A DNA stretch of 27,971 bases from Bacteroidales bacterium UBA1064. GTDB taxonomy: Bacteria > Bacteroidota > Bacteroidia > Bacteroidales > Tenuifilaceae. Shown one piece after another: positions 6,014-12,720 of the stretch (position 1 is its first letter; every line of letters starts with the position of its first letter). The stretch is from assembly GCA_002316235.1 (NCBI GenBank), contig DCDD01000186.1:1-27971 (forward strand), read 5' to 3'. The translations under genes and the position numbers were made by a program. The notes below the pieces were generated by a model. That model ran no database searches. It was not told the origin of the DNA and worked only from the letters and a program-made list of their open reading frames with translations.

Positions 6014-8346
6014 ACCTCTAACCCCAGAACTAATACGTCGTCAACCTGTTCGTAGGTACCCTTCCATTTTGAGAAGTACTCAGCGAGTAACTCAGAATGC
6101 TGTTTTATGGGATAGTTACCTACTGAGAGTAGAAGATTCTGGAAATCGGAATTTCCAATTTTTTTCCTTTTGGTTTCGCTAATCTGGTCGGCAAAGCCAT
6201 CGGTAGTGAAGTAAAGCCTGTCATTCTTTTTGAGTTTAATGGATGACTGGGCAAAAATCAGGGTGGCCGATTGTCTGTCAATATTTCTCTCAACCTTTAG
6301 CTTGTTAACCTCCCCCTCTCGCACCAGGTAGAAGTTAAGGTGATTTCCTGAGTAGCAGAGTACTTGGCTTTTAGGGGAGTAGCTGCAAACAATAAAGTCG
6401 AGTCCGATGATCAGGTTGGAGTCAAAAATAGAGGCTTTTTTTCTGATTAGCTCGTTGTAAAGGAAGGTAGAGATTTTCTGTGGCTCCGTAATGTTGTTCA
6501 CCCCAACGGCATCCCTAAGCAGATTTATAGCCATCAGGCTCATGAAGGCACCGGCTACACCATGTCCGGTGCAATCGGCAATGGCAAAAGTAAAATTATC
6601 ATCACGGTTTTCATCCCACACCCAGAAAAAGTCTCCGCTTACAATGTCCTTGGGCATGTAGAGCAGGGAGTATCCACTGAAATGCTTACCAAACGAATTA
6701 ATGTCAGAGGATAGGGATTTCTGTATTAGCGAGGCGTACTCCAAACCTTCTGTCATCCTTTGGTTTGCCGATGCTATGATGTAGTTTTGCCTCTCTATTT
6801 GGTCGGTTTGGGCTTGTAGCTCTTCCTTCTGCTGGTTTAGCTCTGTGTTGGTAACCTCAAGCAGGTCGCGTTGAGATTCTATTTCCTCCTTCTGAGCTTG
6901 TATTTCCTGGTTTTTATCTACTAATATTTTTTTATCGGCTCTTAAACGTTTTATGGCTAAAGCGGTTAGCCCAAGAAAAGCTACTACGGCAATTGTGATG
7001 GTGAGTAAAAGGAGGTTGTATGTTTTCTGGCGGTTTAGCTTTTCAGTTTTAAGCTCATTATCCTTGGTTAGCAAGGTAATTTCACGTTCTTTCTTCTCAG
7101 TTTCAAATTCAACTCGGAGTTGGTCTATCTTATTCATATTTTCCAGCCCGCGCAGGGAGTCATCAAGCGATTTGTAACGTTCAAATAAAGTAAGGGCTTC
7201 CGATGCACGTCCAGCTTGCTTGGCAAGCAGGTAAAGCCCATGATAGGAGTCTCTAATCCATTCGGTTGAATTTATTCGTTTGGCAACTTCCAGGCTTTGC
7301 AGGTAGTAGGTTCGTGATTCAGCGTAATTTTTCTGATCATAGGAAGCTTTCCCCATGTTTAGGAGCGTTGCAGCCAACCCGTTTTCATTTCCGCTCCTAA
7401 GGAATAGCTGCCTGGCTTGCTGGTAGTATCCAATTGCCGCCTGAATGTTGCCCATTTCAATGTAAAGCTGACCTATATTGTTGAGGGTTTTGCCCTGGTC
7501 GTCAATGTTGTTCAACTTTTTATCCACCTCAAGGGATTTTAGGAACATCTCAAGGCTCTCGCTAAATTTTTTCTGGTTTTTTAGGATGATGGCCATGTTG
7601 TTGCATACCCTACCAATACCCTTGCTGTTATTGAGTTTATTGTAAATTTCCAAAGCACTCTCATACATTTTCATTGCCTCGGTGAGCTTCCCTTGTGAGT
7701 CGTAGATTAGGCCAATGTTGTTGTATGCATTAGCCATACCCAGCGAGTCGTTGAGTTGTTCGCGCAGCCGAAGCGATTCGTATAGTTTTTCGGAAGCTTT
7801 GGTGAGGTTTCCCATGTTCCAGTAAATACCTCCAAGAAGATTGAGGCTTCGTGCAACATTTTGGCTATCGTTCAGATTTTTGAAAAGTGAAATAGATTTC
7901 TCGGCATACACAACGGCGCTATCGTGAATACCCATGTTAAAAAAACACCCGGCAATCATCTTGTAGGCGTTGGCCAGCGGCAGCATGTTAGTCTTTGACC
8001 CACCGTACTTGCTGGCCAGCTCTTTTTCAACTTCAAGTGCCTGCTGAAAGTTACCCTGCTGGTAGTATAGATCTCCCCTGAAAGATAGCACCCGGTTTAC
8101 GCCATCGTTGTAGTTAAGCTTCTTAAACCTGCTAAGTAATTCGTTTAAGAGGGAATCGGTTTGAGTAGGGTTTGGCAAATCAACGGAAATCAGCTTCTTA
8201 AAAACGGCATTCAATGAAGCAGTATCTTGTCCGGCCTGGTTTAAAATTCGGGCTAAACTATCGGTAGCCAATGGAGCAGCTGCAGTGCCCAACACAGCCA
8301 GAAATCCTACAATTACAGGTAGAGCAACCCTTTTTAATGCTTTCAT
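6010..8346 (-). CDS. TPR/coiled-coil membrane protein with SpoIIE-type PP2C phosphatase domain
   Basis: A 778-residue signalling protein. Order: signal peptide or membrane anchor (1-24), a sensor-like array of TPR repeats (about 83-395), one transmembrane helix (about 444-466, NLLLLTITIAVVAFLGLTAL), a coiled coil (about 470-530), then a PP2C/SpoIIE serine/threonine phosphatase domain (about 540-778). The phosphatase has the metal motifs KDIVSGDFFW (D567, D572), ADCTGHGVAGAF (D591) and YFTTDGFADQ, and ends with DDVLVLGLEV. The topology puts the TPRs outside and the phosphatase in the cytosol. Such proteins dephosphorylate anti-anti-sigma-like or SiaC-like partners. The SiaC homologue at 2763-3143 is a possible substrate (inference). 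The phosphatase assignment is strong; the ligand sensed by the TPR part is unknown. Confidence 0.93.
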   Translation of the reverse strand: MKALKRVALPVIVGFLAVLGTAAAPLATDSLARILNQAGQDTASLNAVFKKLISVDLPNPTQTDSLLNELLSRFKKLNYNDGVNRVLSFRGDLYYQQGNFQQALEVEKELASKYGGSKTNMLPLANAYKMIAGCFFNMGIHDSAVVYAEKSISLFKNLNDSQNVARSLNLLGGIYWNMGNLTKASEKLYESLRLREQLNDSLGMANAYNNIGLIYDSQGKLTEAMKMYESALEIYNKLNNSKGIGRVCNNMAIILKNQKKFSESLEMFLKSLEVDKKLNNIDDQGKTLNNIGQLYIEMGNIQAAIGYYQQARQLFLRSGNENGLAATLLNMGKASYDQKNYAESRTYYLQSLEVAKRINSTEWIRDSYHGLYLLAKQAGRASEALTLFERYKSLDDSLRGLENMNKIDQLRVEFETEKKEREITLLTKDNELKTEKLNRQKTYNLLLLTITIAVVAFLGLTALAIKRLRADKKILVDKNQEIQAQKEEIESQRDLLEVTNTELNQQKEELQAQTDQIERQNYIIASANQRMTEGLEYASLIQKSLSSDINSFGKHFSGYSLLYMPKDIVSGDFFWVWDENRDDNFTFAIADCTGHGVAGAFMSLMAINLLRDAVGVNNITEPQKISTFLYNELIRKKASIFDSNLIIGLDFIVCSYSPKSQVLCYSGNHLNFYLVREGEVNKLKVERNIDRQSATLIFAQSSIKLKKNDRLYFTTDGFADQISETKRKKIGNSDFQNLLLSVGNYPIKQHSELLAEYFSKWKGTYEQVDDVLVLGLEV

Positions 8347-8415
8347 GGCAAGCTGAAATCAGCTTTAAAATTAGCTTAAGCTTTTCTCCCGGCTGGTAAA
8401 CCCTACAACAATTTA

Positions 8416-8423
8416 CAAAGATA
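8416..8423 (-). promoter_or_regulatory. Candidate -7 box for the SpoIIE phosphatase gene
   Basis: Minus-strand reading is TATCTTTG, an exact match to TAnnTTTG. No clear -33 TTTG is found. The -33 position falls in the 8434-8463 inverted repeat. The leader would be about 60 nt. Confidence 0.45.
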
Positions 8424-8433
8424 GCCTTATTTG

Positions 8434-8463
8434 GATTAAAATGCAGCTGGGTGAATTTTAATC
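8434..8463. repeat. AT-rich inverted repeat between dnaA and the phosphatase gene
   Basis: Perfect 9-bp arms GATTAAAAT (8434-8442) and ATTTTAATC (8455-8463) enclose a 12-nt loop. It lies after the dnaA stop and over the expected -33 region of the next gene, so it may be a dnaA terminator or an operator. The sequence alone does not decide. Confidence 0.5.
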
Positions 8464-8502
8464 AAGCCGATGTAGTATAGGGCTGCTTGTTAGGTTGTTT
8501 CT

Positions 8503-9954
8503 TTACTGGTTGCTATACTTTATGCGTTTCTCAATATCCTCAATCTGGGCTTTGAATCTTTTGTCGGTCTCCATTAGGTTGTTAATTGTTTTGCAGGCAT
8601 GGAGAACTGTTGCATGATCTTTACTGCCGATCACTGCACCTATTGTTGAGAGGGAGGACTTGGTGAGGTTTTTGGAAAAAAACATGGCAATCTGGCGAGC
8701 CTGCACAATTTCTCGTTTTCGGGTTTTTGCCTGGAGCACATCTACTGGTAAACCAAAGTACTCGCACACAACCTTTTGTATGTAGTCTATGGACAAATCC
8801 TTTCTGGCAGGGTTTTTAACCAGTTTTTCTATCATTTCTGATGCCAGCTCAATGGTAATTTCCCTGCCGTTGAGGGTTGACTGTGCAAGCATGGAGATGA
8901 GCGCTCCCTCCAGCTCGCGGATGTTCTGGGTAATATTGGAGGCTATGTATTCAATTACCTCTTCAGGGATAACAATGCCGTCGTTATAAACCTTACGCTT
9001 AAGGATTGCTACACGGGTAGCGAAGTCGGGTGTTTGTAGGTCGGCCGAGAGTCCCCATTTAAAACGGGAGAGCAGGCGCTGCTCAAGCCCCTGTAGCTCA
9101 GCGGGGGGTTGGTCGGAGGTGAGTACTAGCTGCTTACCGGTCTGGTGCAGGTGGTTGAAGATGTGGAAAAAGGCATCCTGGGTTTTTTCCTTTCCGGCAA
9201 ATTCATGCACATCGTCCAGAATGAGCACGTCAATACTCTGGTAAAAGTGGATAAAGTCGTTAATGTTGTTATTTTTTATGTGGGCATCTACAAATTGGGT
9301 TTGAAATTTAGCTGCGTTAACGTAAAGGACGGTTTTCTCTGGAAACTTTTGCTTTACTTCAATGCCAATAGCCTGTGCCAGGTGGGTTTTACCCAGTCCC
9401 GAGTTGCCGTATATGAAAAAAGGGTTGAAGGGGTTATTGCCTGGTTTTTGGGAAATTGCCATACCGGCCGAACGTGCCAGCCGGTTACAATCTCCTTCAA
9501 GGAAATTTGCAAAGGTGTATTCCTGGTTGAGCTGGGGGTCAACATGGAGTTTTTTTATACCGGGGATTATAAAAGGATTTTTTATTGGCGGTTCTTGTAG
9601 GTTCTGTATGGATACCGGTTTATTCTTAATTTCGGTTTTATTCTGAGTGGGGAACTTTACCGTATAGGGGGTGCCGTTGTTGTACCCGCCATGCTCCATC
9701 ACTACGCTGTACTCCAATTTTGCATCCGATCCCAACTCTTTTCTCAGTGTTTTCCGGAGAATGTCTATGTACTGCTCTTCCAAATACTCATAAAAGAATG
9801 GGCTGGGAACCTGTATGGTGAGCACATTCTGCTCCAGCCTTACTGGAACTATTGGCTCAAACCATGTTTTGAAGCTTATCGGAGGAACGTTGTCTCTTAT
9901 AATATTCAGGCAGTTCTGCCATACCTCTTTAAAATCTAAAACATTCATTACCAT
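8503..9954 (-). CDS. dnaA: Chromosomal replication initiator protein DnaA
   Basis: AAA+ replication initiator that binds DnaA boxes and opens oriC. It has 483 aa with all four domains. Domain I (1-85) begins VLDFKEVWQNCLNIIRDN. A variable linker spans about 90-140. Domain III has Walker A GNSGLGKT (183-190), Walker B VLILDDV (243-249), sensor LTSDQPP (278-284) and arginine-finger region QRLLSRFKWG (292-301). Domain IV has the DNA-binding signature SKDHATVLHAC (444-454). The Arg of the classical GGRDHTTVLHAC signature is Lys here, as I recall is usual for Bacteroidota. The ATG two codons downstream (Met3) is an alternative start. Confidence 0.98.
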   Translation of the reverse strand: MVMNVLDFKEVWQNCLNIIRDNVPPISFKTWFEPIVPVRLEQNVLTIQVPSPFFYEYLEEQYIDILRKTLRKELGSDAKLEYSVVMEHGGYNNGTPYTVKFPTQNKTEIKNKPVSIQNLQEPPIKNPFIIPGIKKLHVDPQLNQEYTFANFLEGDCNRLARSAGMAISQKPGNNPFNPFFIYGNSGLGKTHLAQAIGIEVKQKFPEKTVLYVNAAKFQTQFVDAHIKNNNINDFIHFYQSIDVLILDDVHEFAGKEKTQDAFFHIFNHLHQTGKQLVLTSDQPPAELQGLEQRLLSRFKWGLSADLQTPDFATRVAILKRKVYNDGIVIPEEVIEYIASNITQNIRELEGALISMLAQSTLNGREITIELASEMIEKLVKNPARKDLSIDYIQKVVCEYFGLPVDVLQAKTRKREIVQARQIAMFFSKNLTKSSLSTIGAVIGSKDHATVLHACKTINNLMETDKRFKAQIEDIEKRIKYSNQ

Positions 9955-10115
9955 AGCTAAAAAACCTTATGATTTTTTTTTACTCTTTTCTATTTCCTCA
10001 ACAAAATTGTAATGAATTTTTTTAAAAAAAAAGGTGGTTAGGGCTTGAATTTCCCTTTAACATTACAACAGGTTAGCTATCATGGTAATAATTTTTTTTC
10101 ATTCGTAAAAATTTT

Positions 10116-10131
10116 TTAATTAGCTAATTAA
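10116..10131. repeat. 16-bp perfect palindrome upstream of dnaA
   Basis: TTAATTAGCTAATTAA is a perfect palindrome centred at 10123/10124, about 165 bp upstream of the dnaA start. Its symmetry fits a dimeric DNA-binding site, though AT-rich surroundings make chance palindromes more likely. Confidence 0.5.
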
Positions 10132-10236
10132 CAATTAGATATCATGTTGATAACGTAAAAATTTGAATGTTAACTATTTGTTAATACAATATTAAGCTTG
10201 TTGTTTACCCAGCTGCACTGTAACTATTCAACCCTG

Positions 10237-10258
10237 TGCATGTTGGGGTTAACATGCA
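10237..10258 (-). terminator. Hairpin after the MCE gene
   Basis: Arms TGCATGTT (10237-10244) and AACATGCA (10251-10258) form a perfect 8-bp stem with a 6-nt loop, 25 nt beyond the stop of the minus-strand MCE gene. No T-tract follows on the minus strand, so terminator function is only likely by position. Confidence 0.4.
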
Positions 10259-10283
10259 GATATTAAGATGTTTACGTTTCAGG

Positions 10284-11279
10284 CTATTCTTTAACCTTCT
10301 CGCCGGAGGATTGCGACCTGTTTAGATCGATTAATGAGAAGCTAACATACCTTTTGGGGTTGTTCTTGATGTCGTTAATAAGCAGGTCGAGGCTCAAAGT
10401 TACCTTTTGCAGGTTGGTGTAAAGGCTGTCGTTGCTGACAAGGTTGCCAAGGGTGCCCTCTCCGGAGTTTACTTTAGCTATTATAGCCTGGATGTCATTC
10501 AGGGTGGTTTCCAGCTTTGTGAAGGTTTGTGCCAGGTTGATGTCGGCCAATGAGTCGCTCACCGACGACACGTTTTGAATAATGTTGGTAAGCTCCTTGT
10601 TGCTTTTCTTGAGGTTACTGCTAACCGATTCGATGTTGCTAAAGGTGGTTTTGAGCGAGCCCTTAGGGGAGTTCAGCATGGTGTCGAGTGCTGCGCTTAT
10701 CTGGCTAATGTTGTTGAGGCTGGCATTCAGGTTAGCTATACCCTGTGATAGCTGGTCGCGATTCTCCTCGTTGAAAACTTTTTCAACTACCAGCAGCGTA
10801 TTGTTCAGCTGAACCATGAGCTGCTCAGCTTTTTCTTTAACTGGGGTCATCTGGTGGCCCAGCTGGTCAATCAGGCCTACCTCAATGACTCCAGGTAGGG
10901 TATCGCCGGGTTGGTAGTAGGCCGTGTCGGACGAAATTTCCAGCTTAATAGCCTTACCGCCCATTAAATCGGCGCTGATTAGCTTGGCAATGGTGTTTCG
11001 AGGCAACTTGTACTTCTTGCTAATCAAAAGGTTAACCTTAAACTTCCCCGATTTGATGTCGTTGAACTCAATTTCTTCTATCAGGCCAACCTTAAACCCG
11101 TTGATGAGAACATCATTGGTGGGTTTTAGCCCATCAACCGATGTAAAAACTACATAGTATGTATTGTTGGAGCTGAACACGTTTTTCCCCTTTAAAAAGT
11201 TGATACCCCAAAACATGGCAAACAAGCAGGCCACCATGAATATCCCTATTTTTGCTTCTTTGGTAAGTTTTATTTTCAT
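10284..11279 (-). CDS. MCE/MlaD-family lipid-transport protein
   Basis: Predicted inner-membrane-anchored periplasmic protein that binds phospholipids for transport between membranes. The protein (331 aa) has a short cytosolic N-terminus, a transmembrane helix (about 10-28), an MCE domain (about 38-117, YYVVFTSVDGLKPTNDVLINGFKVG at its start and ADLMGGKAIKLEI near its end), and a long helical C-terminus (about 135-310) rich in N/L/S heptad-like repeats. Bacterial MCE proteins form hexamers working with an ABC transporter (MlaE/MlaF); neither is encoded here. It follows the amidase gene on the same strand with a 201-bp gap and its own candidate promoter. Confidence 0.9.
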   Translation of the reverse strand: MKIKLTKEAKIGIFMVACLFAMFWGINFLKGKNVFSSNNTYYVVFTSVDGLKPTNDVLINGFKVGLIEEIEFNDIKSGKFKVNLLISKKYKLPRNTIAKLISADLMGGKAIKLEISSDTAYYQPGDTLPGVIEVGLIDQLGHQMTPVKEKAEQLMVQLNNTLLVVEKVFNEENRDQLSQGIANLNASLNNISQISAALDTMLNSPKGSLKTTFSNIESVSSNLKKSNKELTNIIQNVSSVSDSLADINLAQTFTKLETTLNDIQAIIAKVNSGEGTLGNLVSNDSLYTNLQKVTLSLDLLINDIKNNPKRYVSFSLIDLNRSQSSGEKVKE

Positions 11280-11318
11280 TTCTAAAGTAGTATTAACATT
11301 TAACTAGCTGGCAGATGG

Positions 11319-11326
11319 CAAAGATA
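11319..11326 (-). promoter_or_regulatory. Candidate -7 box for the MCE gene
   Basis: Minus-strand reading is TATCTTTG, matching TAnnTTTG, 40 bp upstream of the start codon. No good -33 TTTG is visible. It supports transcription separate from the amidase. Confidence 0.42.
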
Positions 11327-11480
11327 CACAACCACATCAATCTGGGGTAATTTTCTCTTCACGTTGCCCGCGGCTATTTAAAATATTTATTGCTATTGTT
11401 TGTAATGGTGATTAGTGTTAGCTGGTTCTGTACGTGTAGTCAGTTTATACCTGAATAAGGGTAAGTAAAATTTCCACCTA

Positions 11481-12659
11481 TCAATTTTTGGTTTTGTTAT
11501 CCTTAATGGCTTGCTGTAGCGCTACAGGAACTCCATTTTTTGTGGCAATTACAAATGCATCGGGAAATTGCTTACGCACTTCCCTACAGAGTTTAAGGGC
11601 TTCGTCGTAGGAGCTCAGGCTGCCTACGCAGTACTTATAGGAATCGTTTATGATAAGCTCTTCAACTGTTTTAATATTCTGAAAATTAGGTGAATCGAGG
11701 GGGATTGGCTTGTTTGAGGCCATTAGTTGCACCTTAAAAATTGGGAAATCATGGCTTTGGCTTGTGCTGGATGGGGGTTGAACCTGGGTGTTGCCTTTCT
11801 GTTCAACGCTGCTGTCGGCTGGCTTAGTGAGCTGTATTTGTGCCAGCTGGTTGCTGTAGCTATCCACGTTTTTCTTGTATTCCTTAAAGGCTCGGTAAAT
11901 TGAGGAGGCAATGTAGTCCTGACCCTCCTGGCTATTCAGGTACTTCTCTTCGCTGGCGTTGCTGAGGTAACCCACTTCAACCAGGACGCTTGGCATAGAG
12001 GTTTTCCATAGCACAAGGAACCCGGCCTGCTTTACCCCTCTGTCCTTTCGGCTAGCCCTGTCTCTAAAGTCAGTTTGAATCAGGTTGGCAAGCGAGAGGC
12101 TTTGATCAAGAAAGGCATTCTGAAGCATGGAGAAGATTATGTACGACTCGGAAGAACTTGGGTCGTAACCCTCATACCTTGTCGAGTAGTCATCTTCATA
12201 CGAAATTACAGCGTTTTCACGCATGGCAACGTCCAGGTTGTCGGCCGATCGGTGCAACCCCATCACGTATGTTTCGGTGCCAAAAGAAGTTCTGTTTGGG
12301 GCGGAATTACAATGAATGGAGATAAAGAGGTCGGCTTTTGCTTCGTTGGCAATTCTACTCCTCTCGTCTAACGGTATAAAGGTGTCGTCGTTTCTGGTGT
12401 AGATTACCTTCACCTCAGGGAAGTTCTTTTCAATGTAGCTTCCTACCTTTAGAGCAATGCTAAGGGCAATGTCCTTTTCCTTGCTTACCCGCCCAACTGT
12501 TCCTGGGTCCTTACCTCCATGCCCCGCATCAACTACCACCCTGGTGAGCTGATAGGAGCTGCTGGTTTGGCTCAAAGCTTTTTCTCCAACCGCCAGCAAG
12601 AGGGATAGAACCACCAGCAAGGGTATTGGTAAAAAATGTTTTAAGCGCAGCCCCTCCAT
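11481..12659 (-). CDS. N-acetylmuramoyl-L-alanine amidase (Amidase_3) with SPOR-like C-terminus
   Basis: Periplasmic zinc amidase that cleaves the peptide from MurNAc in peptidoglycan, typically during cell separation. The protein (392 aa) has a signal peptide (about 1-31, LPIPLLVVLSLLLAVG core). The Amidase_3 domain (about 40-270) has VVVDAGHGGKDPG (H47), a Glu at 61, SIHCNSA (H116) and the catalytic Glu in VLVEVGYLSN (E228). After a Ser/Gln/Pro-rich linker (about 270-305), a C-terminal domain (about 310-392, starting FPIFKVQLMAS) looks like a divergent SPOR peptidoglycan-binding module. It is transcribed divergently from lptD across 61 bp. Confidence 0.93.
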   Translation of the reverse strand: MEGLRLKHFLPIPLLVVLSLLLAVGEKALSQTSSSYQLTRVVVDAGHGGKDPGTVGRVSKEKDIALSIALKVGSYIEKNFPEVKVIYTRNDDTFIPLDERSRIANEAKADLFISIHCNSAPNRTSFGTETYVMGLHRSADNLDVAMRENAVISYEDDYSTRYEGYDPSSSESYIIFSMLQNAFLDQSLSLANLIQTDFRDRASRKDRGVKQAGFLVLWKTSMPSVLVEVGYLSNASEEKYLNSQEGQDYIASSIYRAFKEYKKNVDSYSNQLAQIQLTKPADSSVEQKGNTQVQPPSSTSQSHDFPIFKVQLMASNKPIPLDSPNFQNIKTVEELIINDSYKYCVGSLSSYDEALKLCREVRKQFPDAFVIATKNGVPVALQQAIKDNKTKN

Positions 12660-12680
12660 TATTCCCTAAAAATTTTTTAG

Positions 12681-12688
12681 TAGTTTTG
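12681..12688 (+). promoter_or_regulatory. Candidate -7 box for lptD
   Basis: TAGTTTTG matches TAnnTTTG and lies 32 bp before the TTG start of lptD. No -33 TTTG is seen at the expected spacing. It is close to the opposing amidase box at 12704-12711, so the two promoters would overlap. Confidence 0.4.
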
Positions 12689-12703
12689 AGCTCAATTTTG
12701 TTA

Positions 12704-12711
12704 CAAAAATA
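12704..12711 (-). promoter_or_regulatory. Candidate -7 box for the amidase gene
   Basis: Minus-strand reading is TATTTTTG, matching TAnnTTTG, 44 bp upstream of the amidase start. The -33 element is not evident. Confidence 0.4.
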
Positions 12712-12720
12712 CGACTAAAA

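Larger units (their letters stand above)
9955..10283. other. AT-rich dnaA upstream region with palindromes
   Basis: A 329-bp gene-free stretch between the MCE gene and dnaA. It is strongly AT-rich next to dnaA, with A/T runs around 9960-10030 and 10088-10120. It holds a 16-bp perfect palindrome (10116-10131), a DnaA-box-like site reading TTATCAACA on the minus strand (10145-10153, one mismatch to TTATCCACA), and a hairpin at 10237-10258. It must hold the dnaA promoter, but I find no exact TAnnTTTG on the minus strand. With only one near-match DnaA box it is not a convincing oriC. Confidence 0.6.

Noticed and set aside
9145..9600. Plus-strand 151-codon ORF inside dnaA
   Set aside because: Antisense to the DnaA AAA+ domain; the dnaA frame carries all conserved motifs.
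9955..10283. Replication origin oriC
   Set aside because: Only one near-match DnaA box and no repeat cluster; AT richness alone is not sufficient and dnaA proximity does not prove an origin in this phylum.
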